DNA from: Photorhabdus namnaonensis
Lineage (GTDB): Bacteria > Pseudomonadota > Gammaproteobacteria > Enterobacterales > Enterobacteriaceae
DNA: 64,000 nt
Direction: 5' to 3'
NCBI RefSeq assembly: GCF_001684335.1
Contig: NZ_LOIC01000015.1
Span: forward strand, 1-64,000
The translations under genes and the position numbers were made by a program. This document shows positions 17,938 through 26,528 of the stretch, in pieces. Positions within the stretch are counted from its first letter, which is position 1, and every line of letters begins with the position of its first letter. Below the pieces are notes generated by a model. It saw only the letters and a list, made by a program, of their open reading frames with translations. It did no database searches and was not told where the DNA came from.

Positions 17938-19128
17938 TTATTCCTGGGTGATTAAAGATTTCCCTGAAATTTTAAGTAAGTTATACGTTTCTTGTTTGAT
18001 GGCGTTAGCCAATATCTCAATATCATCTTGACTTGTGGTATATCCGAAGCTGATGCGTACTGCGCTATCAATACGATCATCGGGTAATCCCATAGCAACC
18101 AGAACGTGAGAACGTTGGGTTGATTTGTTATTGCTACAGGCTGATCCTAGAGATAAAGAGATGCCGTGACGTAAATCTAGCCTGCTGGCTAATGATTCAG
18201 CACGAATACCCGGGAAACTTAAATTGAGTGTCCAAGGTGCCTGAAACTCTGGATTGGTATTGCCATTAATCAGGTAGTTAACACGATGCTGTTCTAACAG
18301 AGAGAGTAAGGCTTCTCTGAGCGTTTTGTAAGTATTGAAACGTTCTTGCAATCCGTTCAGTGATTCTTTAGCTGCCGCCGTGAGTCCTGCGAGGCCCAAG
18401 GTATTCTCGGTGCCGCTACGTACTCCTTGTTCCTGCCCTCCGCCATGCAGCAAGGGATTTAATTGAATCCCCGGTGCATGGTAGAGCCCGCCAATACCTT
18501 TCGGACCGTTAAACTTATGGCCGGAGAAAGATACGGTCGTTACGCCAGAAAGTGTGTCACAGCTAAAAGGAAGCTTACCAATAGCCTGTACTGCATCGAT
18601 ATGCAGATAAACACCGGCCTCTTTTGCTAAAGAGGCGACAGCTTCATAGGGCTGGATCACGCCGGTTTCGTTGTTAATCGCCATCAATGTGATCAGGCGA
18701 GTTTGTGGCCGTAGGTTTTCCCGGATACTTTGTGCACTTATTCGCCCTTGATTATCGGGATTGATAAACGTTAGCTGAAGCCCGCGTTGCTGATACCAGA
18801 GCAATGGCGCCAGAACAGACGGATGCTCAATGGAAGAGCTAATAACATGATGGGCAGACAGATCCGAACCGGGAAGCGTTGCTAACAAGCTGGATAAGGC
18901 TTGGTTATTACTTTCAGTTCCTCCTGATGTAAACAGGATCTGCTCTGGGATTGTGCCCATTAATGAAGCCATCGATCTTCTAGCGTCAGTGAGCAACTTT
19001 TTAGCCATGCCGCTTAAGCTGTAGTGGCTGGACGGATTAGCAAAAATAGACATTGCATCTTTAATCGCCAACTGCGCTTTAACACTTAGCGGTGTTGTGG
19101 CGTTGTAGTCGAAGTATAGACTTGTCAT
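17938..19128 (-). CDS. NifS/IscS-like cysteine desulfurase
   Basis: A class V PLP enzyme that takes sulfur from cysteine as an enzyme persulfide and releases alanine. Lys205 in SFSGHKFNGPKG binds PLP and Cys331 in LGSACSNN is the persulfide-forming cysteine. The 396-aa length fits IscS/NifS (group I). Its start overlaps the scaffold gene by 4 bp. Housekeeping isc and suf operons have other genes around them, so this is a dedicated extra copy. Its neighbours suggest that it supplies sulfur for a product or for an enzyme of this cluster. Confidence 0.9.
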   Translation of the reverse strand: MTSLYFDYNATTPLSVKAQLAIKDAMSIFANPSSHYSLSGMAKKLLTDARRSMASLMGTIPEQILFTSGGTESNNQALSSLLATLPGSDLSAHHVISSSIEHPSVLAPLLWYQQRGLQLTFINPDNQGRISAQSIRENLRPQTRLITLMAINNETGVIQPYEAVASLAKEAGVYLHIDAVQAIGKLPFSCDTLSGVTTVSFSGHKFNGPKGIGGLYHAPGIQLNPLLHGGGQEQGVRSGTENTLGLAGLTAAAKESLNGLQERFNTYKTLREALLSLLEQHRVNYLINGNTNPEFQAPWTLNLSFPGIRAESLASRLDLRHGISLSLGSACSNNKSTQRSHVLVAMGLPDDRIDSAVRISFGYTTSQDDIEILANAIKQETYNLLKISGKSLITQE

Positions 19129-19481
19129 ATTTTTCCCTTTAGCTGCTCAAATAGCTTATGCAGCATATCAAGGCAGTGTTGCTGTGCCGGTTCTAACTCG
19201 CCTAATAACGCATCAATACCCTCAGGCGATAATGCGTTCAATTCTTCGAGAGTCTTACCTTTAGCGTGGCGACAAAATTGGTTAGACATTGCCAGGGAGG
19301 CGGTACATCCCCATGCACGAAAACAGGCATTATCTACTCTCCCTTGGTTATCCAGTGTCAGATCGATATCAACCTTGTCACCGCATACAGGGTTACCTAA
19401 TGCCAGTTTAATGGTGGGGGTGGATAACGTTCCCTGGCAGTCAGGATTGCAAAAGTTGTCAATAATGATGTTGTTAAACAT
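19125..19481 (-). CDS. IscU/NifU-like iron-sulfur scaffold or sulfur acceptor
   Basis: This 118-aa protein aligns by eye with the NifU N-terminal (IscU) domain. The three cluster or sulfur-accepting cysteines are present: Cys33 in NPVCGD, Cys59 in WGCTAS and Cys103 in QHC. It normally accepts sulfur from a NifS/IscS partner to build an Fe-S cluster. The partner gene overlaps it by 4 bp. Its sequence is quite different from housekeeping IscU. It may deliver a cluster to, or move sulfur onto, a component of this locus. Confidence 0.85.
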   Translation of the reverse strand: MFNNIIIDNFCNPDCQGTLSTPTIKLALGNPVCGDKVDIDLTLDNQGRVDNACFRAWGCTASLAMSNQFCRHAKGKTLEELNALSPEGIDALLGELEPAQQHCLDMLHKLFEQLKGKI

Positions 19482-19492
19482 AATTCACCTTG

Positions 19493-20674
19493 CTATTTAA
19501 CAGCGGGTGTAGCTGAGGTACCTTCATCGTCTGACATTTTTCTCTCAAGGTTGACTGCGCAGCAACCAAACTCTTTAGCGGCAGCTGTACGCATAACAAA
19601 CTGAATTCGCTGAGAATTACGCCAGGATTTGTTAGGATCGGTACGCAAGTAGACCAAATCTTCTGTCAGTAACATGCCGGGAGTGGAAACAGAAAGAGGA
19701 TCTAAGATCACTAATTGCCCAGTTTCACCATCAGGTAACTCACGTGTTAAATCATTAGGATCACGAACGGAGAAATGAATATAAGGAGGAACATGCTTAT
19801 GGTTATATTCATCTTCGATGGCAAGAACGTTTGCTTCAACCAGACCATACATATCACGTGTCCGGGAAGCTGGAATGCCCATCCATTCTTCAATATCCGC
19901 ATTCAATTCGCTACGGGAAATCATATCCCCGGTAAAACGTTTCCAGCCGCCCATAGTAATTACCATGCTATCGCGATCTAAAGTGAGCTTGGTATTATTC
20001 TCTTTTAGGAACGTGATAAAACGATGGATCATGAATGGAGGGCCAATTAAATGTCGGGTAAATTTGCCTTTCCACTGGATTAATTGATTCAGGGAATCTT
20101 CTGGAGAAAAGCGGTCCTGATTAATCATATAGCGTCGAGTATCTAACAGACCTGTCAGGAAATTAAAGATTTTAACCAGCGCCATTTCTGGAATATCTTC
20201 TGTTGACGGGCATAAACATAGGCCAGCGCCGCCGGATACTTTGAACATACTGCGATAATTAGAATAGACAGCTAATACTGTATGATCCATCGTATCGTGG
20301 CAACGACGATAAACACTAGGAATTCCGCTTGTGCCCGTTGAGCGCATTTCATGTTCGATTTCAGATAATGGCTTGCTTAATAAACGGTGACTTTCGGCTG
20401 ATTTATAAGTTGCAACGGGTATCAATGGGATGCGAACTAAATCATTATAATTTTGGATCTCTTCTGGCTTAATACCTTGTTTTTCACAAATATCTCTATA
20501 GTAAGGGTTATTATGATAATGGAAATGAAAAGCGTCCTTAAGCAAACAGGTTTTTAATTCTTGTTGTTCTTCTTTAGACAGCTTATAGAGGAGGTCAACA
20601 TCGGCCATTAACCACTTCAGCGGATTTCCGCCACGAGATTTTATACCGTTATATATATTTTTGATATTTTCCAT
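19493..20674 (-). CDS. LuxE-like acyl-protein synthetase
   Basis: This 393-aa protein belongs to the LuxE acyl-protein synthetase family, which activates a carboxylate as the acyl-AMP and moves it to an enzyme cysteine. The adenylate-forming motif STGTSG is at 112-117. A Cys-Cys pair near the C terminus (370-371) is at about the place of the acylated cysteine of LuxE, which is inference. No luxC or luxD is present, so it is not the light-emission enzyme. It leads a minus-strand run of genes, 11 bp before the scaffold gene. It could load a starter acid onto the ACP or activate an acid for sulfur attack. Confidence 0.82.
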   Translation of the reverse strand: MENIKNIYNGIKSRGGNPLKWLMADVDLLYKLSKEEQQELKTCLLKDAFHFHYHNNPYYRDICEKQGIKPEEIQNYNDLVRIPLIPVATYKSAESHRLLSKPLSEIEHEMRSTGTSGIPSVYRRCHDTMDHTVLAVYSNYRSMFKVSGGAGLCLCPSTEDIPEMALVKIFNFLTGLLDTRRYMINQDRFSPEDSLNQLIQWKGKFTRHLIGPPFMIHRFITFLKENNTKLTLDRDSMVITMGGWKRFTGDMISRSELNADIEEWMGIPASRTRDMYGLVEANVLAIEDEYNHKHVPPYIHFSVRDPNDLTRELPDGETGQLVILDPLSVSTPGMLLTEDLVYLRTDPNKSWRNSQRIQFVMRTAAAKEFGCCAVNLERKMSDDEGTSATPAVK

Positions 20675-21067
20675 TTTTTTATCTCCGGTAGGGTAAAGAG
20701 TAGATAAATTAATCTTTGTTTATTCTAAGTTATAGTAATAAAGCATAAGTTACTTAGGCAAAAAGGATAGTCATTAATAATTTATTTTTATTGAATAAAT
20801 TGGCTATATTATTGCTCTGATTATTATATGGATTTGTCAATATTGTTAAAATTATGCTAAAAATAGCTGGTTTATTCAAAATATTCACTTTAGTACGAAT
20901 ATGACCAGTTAATTCAAGTAAATTTTTTAATTGTCTTTTATATTTTTGTGAAGTTCGTTGTTTTTTGATCTATTGAGTGTTCTTTTTGCAAGTTTTTCAT
21001 TGTCCTAAGATTTCGATAATGATAAAAACAAAATATAGATTAATACCAAATTAAAAAATGAGTACGT
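20675..21067. other. Divergent promoter region between LuxE-like and monooxygenase genes
   Basis: This is 393 bp of very AT-rich DNA between two divergent genes, so both promoters should lie here. CTGGT (20867-20871) and ACCAG (20904-20908) flank ATATTC (20881-20886) and GAATAT (20897-20902), a broken dyad that could be a regulator site. Core promoter boxes could not be assigned reliably. Confidence 0.45.
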
Positions 21068-22153
21068 ATGATGAAAATGGATTGCTTAATTGTGGGTGCC
21101 GGTCAAGCCGGACTAAGTTTAGCGGCTATTCTTGCGGCTAAAAATATTAATGTCTGCATATTAGAGCGAGAAGCGCGTATTGGTGATGTGTGGCGCAGGC
21201 GTCCTGATAATATGCTGTTATTCACTTCACGTGGTATGACTCAGCTTCATGGCTTACCATTTCCTGGAATTAAAGAGGGTTATCCAGATAAAAATGAAGT
21301 TGCTGATTATCTTGAACGTTATGCTTCACATCATAACCTTGCTATACATACTCAAACTGAAGTGGTTGAAGTGAAGCATGATAAAAATGGCTATCGTGTT
21401 AAAACAAAAGATGGAAAAGTATTTCACGCGCCTTGTTTGGTTAATGCGACAGGAGCTAATCAATTAGTTGATATTCCAACGCTTGCTGAACAACTTTCTA
21501 CTGATATACAGCAAATCGGAGCAGACCAATATCGGGAGCCAAAACAAATTAAAGCAGGCAGCCGAGTCGCTGTTGTTGGTGATGGTGCGAGTGGCCGTCA
21601 GATTGCTAAAGATTTGTCTGCAACGACGAAGGTGACGTTATTTTGCGGTTCTTCCCGTCCTCTCTTACCTAATAGAATACTGGGCAAAGATATTTTTTGG
21701 TGGTTAAGTAAAAGTGGCTTGTTATTTGCCAATTATTACAGTTTGGTCGGGAAAATTATGCGGCGGCGTAATCCTATCCCTTGTGGCGATCTGAAAAACC
21801 ATCGATTAGCAGCTTTGGATATAAAAATAGCGAATAGGTTAGTTGATGTAAAAGATAATAAATTATGTGATTTTTCTGGCAATCAATATGAGGTAGATAC
21901 GGTTATTTGGTGTTTGGGGTATAAGGATAATACGGAATGGTTGACGCTTCCCGGTGCTGTGGATGCTAATGGATTCGTTTGTAAAAATGGCCATGCGGAA
22001 GGCGGGAAAACCCCTTATCCTGGATTATTTATCATTGGGCGGAAATGGTTGAGTAGCCGTGGTTCTGAACTGATGTTAGGGGCTTATAAAGACACCTGTC
22101 GGGTTGCTAAATGGGTGGAAAATTATCTGAAAGAGCATGTACCATTAAAATGA
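21068..22153 (+). CDS. FAD-dependent monooxygenase-like oxidoreductase
   Basis: This 361-aa flavoprotein has two Rossmann dinucleotide loops: GAGQAG near residue 10 for FAD and GDGASG near 171 for NADPH. ATGAN (127-131) is also typical of the flavin-containing monooxygenase and CzcO/YUCCA-like branch. These enzymes oxygenate N, S or carbonyl carbon atoms. It is divergent from the LuxE-like gene and could tailor its product, for example by S-oxygenation or Baeyer-Villiger chemistry. That link rests on position only. A good terminator hairpin follows. Confidence 0.8.
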   Translation: MMKMDCLIVGAGQAGLSLAAILAAKNINVCILEREARIGDVWRRRPDNMLLFTSRGMTQLHGLPFPGIKEGYPDKNEVADYLERYASHHNLAIHTQTEVVEVKHDKNGYRVKTKDGKVFHAPCLVNATGANQLVDIPTLAEQLSTDIQQIGADQYREPKQIKAGSRVAVVGDGASGRQIAKDLSATTKVTLFCGSSRPLLPNRILGKDIFWWLSKSGLLFANYYSLVGKIMRRRNPIPCGDLKNHRLAALDIKIANRLVDVKDNKLCDFSGNQYEVDTVIWCLGYKDNTEWLTLPGAVDANGFVCKNGHAEGGKTPYPGLFIIGRKWLSSRGSELMLGAYKDTCRVAKWVENYLKEHVPLK

Positions 22154-22160
22154 ATGATTA

Positions 22161-22194
22161 ATACAGAATAGTGATATTTCACTCTGTATGTTTT
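22161..22194 (+). terminator. Terminator after the monooxygenase gene
   Basis: ATACAG (22161-22166) pairs with CTGTAT (22184-22189) and the inner AGTGA with TCACT, followed by GTTTTATT. It lies 8 bp after the monooxygenase stop codon. Confidence 0.7.
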
Positions 22195-22247
22195 ATTGGG
22201 CGTGGATTAACGATTTATTAGGTAGTATTGTTATGGTGTTGTTCTGA

Positions 22248-22311
22248 ATTCTGTATCATTACTAAGTGTGCATAATATAAATGTGCTATTAGGAATAAAA
22301 TGATACAGAAT
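22248..22311. repeat. Perfect 13-bp inverted repeat between convergent genes
   Basis: ATTCTGTATCATT (22248-22260) is exactly mirrored by AATGATACAGAAT (22299-22311) with 38 nt between. The core ATACAGAAT also occurs in the hairpin at 22161-22169. It may be an operator, a small transposon remnant or a long-range transcript barrier. Confidence 0.65.
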
Positions 22312-22383
22312 CTCTAACATACTGGCTTTGATAATAACGGTTATAAATAAAAATTATTTATTTTAGGTAATGTATCAAAAATA

Positions 22384-23238
22384 TTATTTATTCATAACAC
22401 AGATATTTTGCTTGGTAAAATTTAGACCTGCTAATGTTGATGATAAATTGAAATATTTTTGTTGTGTTTGTTGCATTTTGTTCTTACTGGCATGTTTTAA
22501 TTCAGAAGGTCTTAATCCATATAGTGTCATGCAGGTACGGCTGAAATGTGCGCCATCGGAAAATCCGCTATTACAAGCTAGTAAAGTCAGTGAATCTGAT
22601 GAGTGTATCTCATCAATAGCATGATGCAGACGCTTCCATAGTAGATAACTACGGAAATTAGTTCCCATTTTTTCTCTAAATAGATGCAAGAATCGACTCT
22701 CGGATAAATAGAGCTGATTTGATATTTCACGAGAAGATATACATTTAACCGGTAATTCAGTAATAAGAGAGGCCGCTTTCATGATTCGTTTATCCTGATA
22801 ACAATGGCAATCTTCTATTTTACCTAAAAGGTTGTTTAAGATGAAAATATCTGGAGAGGTTTCTGATTGTAAACAATTAATAAAATAATTTGCTATTAAA
22901 CTGGATGATTCTTGATTTAAATATATGATATCTGAACCTCTCATTTGATGTAGTAATAAATGACATAGTGGGTTGGCTAGGTCTATCAGTAAATTAAAAC
23001 AGAGTTGCCCTTCCGAGTGTAATTTATGTTTAATATTAGAGGAAATAATGAATCCATGTACTTGTCTCGATTCATTTTCGGTATCAATCCTCATGAGTGA
23101 ATTATGTGGTGATACGCTCAATTGGATACAAGGATGATGGTGCCATTCTGTTTGCATATTATAAGAGAAAACCAGATCTTGTAGATGGAATTTATAGAAT
23201 TTAATAAAATACGGTGATTTGTCTATTTTGTGTAACAT
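22384..23238 (-). CDS. AraC-family transcriptional regulator
   Basis: This 284-aa protein has the double helix-turn-helix of the AraC/XylS family in its last third (about residues 165-265). SREISNQLYLSESRFLHLF is the first helix-turn-helix, and the family signature ACNSGFSDGAHFSRTC leads to YGLRPSEL. The N-terminal part looks like a ligand-binding domain but is not assignable. It converges on the monooxygenase gene and lies at the right edge of the inserted block, so it is the likely regulator of the locus. The N terminus and upstream DNA are AT-rich. Confidence 0.85.
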   Translation of the reverse strand: MLHKIDKSPYFIKFYKFHLQDLVFSYNMQTEWHHHPCIQLSVSPHNSLMRIDTENESRQVHGFIISSNIKHKLHSEGQLCFNLLIDLANPLCHLLLHQMRGSDIIYLNQESSSLIANYFINCLQSETSPDIFILNNLLGKIEDCHCYQDKRIMKAASLITELPVKCISSREISNQLYLSESRFLHLFREKMGTNFRSYLLWKRLHHAIDEIHSSDSLTLLACNSGFSDGAHFSRTCMTLYGLRPSELKHASKNKMQQTQQKYFNLSSTLAGLNFTKQNICVMNK

Positions 23239-23818
23239 GATGGTGTCCTTTATTAAATTATTGTGTGTATTTGAATTAATTATTCAATATAATTATTATA
23301 AATCCTGGGTGTTATTTTTTAATTAAATTATATTAACTAGTTAAATAATTATTATTAGTTACTATGTCATCAAAAAATTATTAAATGGTTATTATAAGGT
23401 TGCCTCCTCTGGTATCTAGGAAAAAATAATTTCACTATTGGAAAGTATCGTTATGATATGGTGTAAAGAATTATTCCCCACCCTATTTTTCGTGGGTGGA
23501 ATATTCAATTTTTACTAGCCAATCTTAACGATATCTGAATTATTCAACGTTAAATAGCTATTATCTACTTGATATAATTAACAGTATTTTCTTTCGTAAC
23601 ATAATTAATGACCAAAAATTTAATGCGGAGCCAATATTTTTATATGATTATTTTAATTGGTTATAACTTATATTAAACATATTATCATGAGAACAATATG
23701 GTTATATTTTTATGTTCTTTGTGAATTAGGCCACATAAACTATAGGTATATTGGCATAATACCGAAAATAAGTTGCATCAGGCTTGTAATAAATAAAAAG
23801 ACCTGTTAAGGCAGTTTG
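23239..23818. other. AT-rich gap between AraC gene and ilvY
   Basis: This is 580 bp without a credible open frame. An imperfect hairpin joins ATTCCCCACCC (from 23473) to GGGTGGAAT (to 23502). The region should hold the promoter of the AraC gene and the end of the ilvY transcript, and it marks the right border of the accessory insertion. Nothing else could be assigned. Confidence 0.45.
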
Positions 23819-24700
23819 TTATAACAATCCCCAAAACGCTTTAATTAAGGGTTCATTAAGCCGTTTTTTCTGTACACACATACCCAACTCAAACGGCTCT
23901 ACTAGAGAAATATTGTCCAATGAAGATATGCGATTACGTACCGGTTCAGGACTGTTTTCTACAACGATATTGGGAATTAATGCCACTCCACAACCCAATG
24001 CAACCATAGAAACAATGGCTTCATGACCGGATACGGTAGCGTAAATCAACGGATTGTTAATTTTATGGTGGCGGAACCAGTGCTCAATGCGCTTACGTGA
24101 AGGGCCGTGTTCCGGCAAAATGAAGGGAATGTTATTCCAGTCAAGGTACTCTTGTATGACGAGTGCGCGTACAGCGCAGGGAAGGGAAGGTGCAATCATT
24201 ACCAATGGGATTTCACCGATTTTGGTGAAGCTAACATTATCTGGTAGTTTTTCCGGCTTACCGGCGATACCTAAATCAGCATCATTAGATTGTATCTTAT
24301 TGACAGCATCTGCGGCATCACCTGTGGTGAGTTTGATTTCAACCATAGGATGTTCAGCACGAAAACGGTCTAGGATCTGTGGTAAGTGACTGTAGGCCGC
24401 CGTGACTGAGCAAAACAGACGTAACTCGCCACTTAGAGATGGGCTTTGCTGATTCAATGAGTGTTTTAGTTGCTGGTATTGTAGCAGGGTCTGTTGGGCG
24501 AATTGTCTAAATTGCTCGCCGGCAAAGGTCAATTTTACGGTGCGATTATCCCGTAAAAATAGTGGATGACCCAGAATATCTTCCATACGTTGAATCTGGC
24601 GAGATAATGTGGATGGACTGACATGCATTGTTTTTGCTGTTCGGCCAAAATGACAGCTTTCAGCTAGATGTAGAAACAGTCTGAGATCGCGTATATCCAT
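23819..24700 (-). CDS. ilvY: LysR-family activator IlvY
   Basis: IlvY activates ilvC when acetolactate or acetohydroxybutyrate accumulates. The 293-aa protein has the N-terminal HTH with HFGRTAKTMHVSPSTLSRQIQ (about residues 17-37), nearly identical to E. coli IlvY, and the LysR effector domain. It has GGGGA about 8 nt before its ATG. It is divergent from ilvC, with two operator dyads between. In E. coli it lies directly after ilvA on the opposite strand; here the accessory block separates them. Confidence 0.95.
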   Translation of the reverse strand: MDIRDLRLFLHLAESCHFGRTAKTMHVSPSTLSRQIQRMEDILGHPLFLRDNRTVKLTFAGEQFRQFAQQTLLQYQQLKHSLNQQSPSLSGELRLFCSVTAAYSHLPQILDRFRAEHPMVEIKLTTGDAADAVNKIQSNDADLGIAGKPEKLPDNVSFTKIGEIPLVMIAPSLPCAVRALVIQEYLDWNNIPFILPEHGPSRKRIEHWFRHHKINNPLIYATVSGHEAIVSMVALGCGVALIPNIVVENSPEPVRNRISSLDNISLVEPFELGMCVQKKRLNEPLIKAFWGLL

Positions 24701-24733
24701 AGCTTATTCCCCTTTTCCTGTCCAATAATCTGT

Positions 24734-24772
24734 ATTGCATAAAGTGCAATGTAGTATTGTTAATATATCAAT
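24734..24772. promoter_or_regulatory. Tandem IlvY operator dyads
   Basis: Two matching dyads ATTG-N9-CAAT lie at 24734-24750 and 24756-24772, with start points 22 bp apart, two helical turns. This agrees with the two adjacent operators described for E. coli IlvY in the ilvY-ilvC intergenic region. Binding one would repress ilvY, and binding both plus inducer would activate ilvC. Confidence 0.75.
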
Positions 24773-24891
24773 TTAAGCAATGGCTTTCATGTCATATATT
24801 AAAAATATATAAACACCTCACAGGGTGAGGAAATCTAAAAAAACAGCCCCAGCACTTCATTGCTGAGCACAACATGATAACGGAGTCACTA

Positions 24892-26370
24892 ATGGCTAAT
24901 TATTTTAATACGCTGAATTTGCGTCAGCAGTTGGCGCAGTTAGGTAAATGTCGTTTTATGGCGCGGGAAGAGTTTGTTGATGAGGCAGGATATTTAAAAG
25001 GCAAAAAAGTAGTTATCGTCGGTTGCGGAGCGCAAGGGCTGAATCAGGGCCTGAATATGCGTGACTCCGGTCTGGATATCGCTTATGCCCTGCGTAAAGA
25101 GGCCATTGAAGAAAAACGTGCTTCATGGCGTAAAGCGACGGAAAGTGGTTTTCAAGTCGGCACTTATGAGGAGTTGATACCGCAGGCTGATTTGGTCATT
25201 AACCTGACGCCAGATAAGCAACACTCTTCTGTTGTTCGCGCAGTTCAACCGTTGATGAAAGAAGGTGCCGCACTGGGTTATTCCCACGGTTTAAACATTG
25301 TTGAAGTCGGTGAACAAATCCGTAAAGACATCACTGTGGTGATGGTTGCGCCTAAGTGTCCTGGTACTGAAGTGCGTGAAGAATACAAGCGGGGTTTTGG
25401 TGTGCCTACTTTGATCGCGGTTCACCCGGAAAATGATCCGAAAGGTGAAGGTATGGCAATCGCTAAGGCATGGGCTGCGGCAACGGGAGCGCATCGCGCC
25501 GGTGTTCTGGAATCTTCTTTCGTGGCAGAAGTGAAATCTGACCTGATGGGTGAGCAAACTATTCTGTGCGGTATGTTACAGGCTGGTTCACTGCTGTGTT
25601 ATGACAAACTGGTGGCAGATGGCGCTGAACCGGGTTATGCAGGAAAATTGATCCAGTTTGGCTGGGAAACCATCACAGAAGCACTGAAACAAGGCGGCAT
25701 CACCCTGATGATGGACCGTCTGTCTAATCCGGCAAAACTGCGAGCGTATGCGTTGTCTGAACAGTTAAAAGAAATGATGACGCCGCTGTTCCAGAAACAT
25801 ATGGATGATATTGTTTCTGGTGAATTTTCTTCCGGTATGATGGCTGACTGGGCCAATGATGATAAAAAACTGTTAGGTTGGCGTGAGGAGACGGGTAACA
25901 CTCCGTTTGAGAATTCACCTGAATATGATGGCAAAATCAGTGAACAGGAATACTTTGATCACGGCGTTTTAATGGTTGCTATGGTGAAAGCTGGGGTTGA
26001 ACTGGCATTCGAAGTTATGGTTGATACCGGTATTATTGCTGAATCTGCCTATTATGAATCTCTGCATGAATTACCGTTGATTGCGAATACTATCTCTCGT
26101 AAGCGCCTGTACGAAATGAATGTCGTTATTTCTGATACAGCGGAATATGGTAACTATTTGTTCTCTCATGTTGCGGTCCCACTGCTGAAAGAGAAGTTTA
26201 TGGGTTCGTTACAGGCGGGGGATTTAGGTAAGTCTGTTGCGGATAACGGTATTGATAACGCCCAGTTACGCGAGGTAAACGAAGCTATCCGTAACCACCC
26301 CATCGAAGTCGTTGGCCGCGTATTACGTGGTTACATGACAGATATGAAACGTATTGCTGTTGGTGGTTGA
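24892..26370 (+). CDS. ilvC: Ketol-acid reductoisomerase
   Basis: IlvC converts acetohydroxy acids to 2,3-dihydroxy acids using NADPH and Mg2+. It is the long class II enterobacterial form, 492 aa against 491 in E. coli. The nucleotide-binding loop is [10 protein letters not shown] and the sequence is highly conserved throughout. The ATG at 24892 has GGAG 6 nt upstream and matches the family start MANYFNTLN; an in-frame start 18 nt earlier is less likely. It is transcribed alone under IlvY control. In E. coli ppiC follows on the opposite strand, but here rep follows directly. Confidence 0.97.
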   Translation: MANYFNTLNLRQQLAQLGKCRFMAREEFVDEAGYLKGKKVVIVGCGAQGLNQGLNMRDSGLDIAYALRKEAIEEKRASWRKATESGFQVGTYEELIPQADLVINLTPDKQHSSVVRAVQPLMKEGAALGYSHGLNIVEVGEQIRKDITVVMVAPKCPGTEVREEYKRGFGVPTLIAVHPENDPKGEGMAIAKAWAAATGAHRAGVLESSFVAEVKSDLMGEQTILCGMLQAGSLLCYDKLVADGAEPGYAGKLIQFGWETITEALKQGGITLMMDRLSNPAKLRAYALSEQLKEMMTPLFQKHMDDIVSGEFSSGMMADWANDDKKLLGWREETGNTPFENSPEYDGKISEQEYFDHGVLMVAMVKAGVELAFEVMVDTGIIAESAYYESLHELPLIANTISRKRLYEMNVVISDTAEYGNYLFSHVAVPLLKEKFMGSLQAGDLGKSVADNGIDNAQLREVNEAIRNHPIEVVGRVLRGYMTDMKRIAVGG

Positions 26371-26382
26371 TTAAAGATAAGG

Positions 26383-26403
26383 GGGGAGAAATTCTCCCTC
26401 TTT
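26383..26403 (+). terminator. Probable ilvC terminator
   Basis: GGGGAG pairs with CTCCC across AAATT and is followed by TCTTT, 12 bp after the ilvC stop. The hairpin is short but well placed. Confidence 0.65.
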
Positions 26404-26528
26404 GCATTTAATATTTATCAACCAGTAGAGTCCTTTTCCTTCATAAAGAAAACCGCGTTTCCTTTCTCCTCTTTCTGCTACAATTGTATCCCCCTGAGAT
26501 ACTGTCCTGATATAACTTATGAAACATC

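Noticed and set aside
17938-19481. NifS-IscU pair as the housekeeping isc operon
   Set aside because: iscR, iscA, hscB, hscA and fdx are absent and the sequences diverge from housekeeping IscS and IscU.
19493-20674. LuxE-like gene as part of a luminescence (lux) operon
   Set aside because: No luxC, luxD, luxA or luxB nearby; the neighbours are sulfur and fatty-acid type genes, so a bioluminescence role is not supported.
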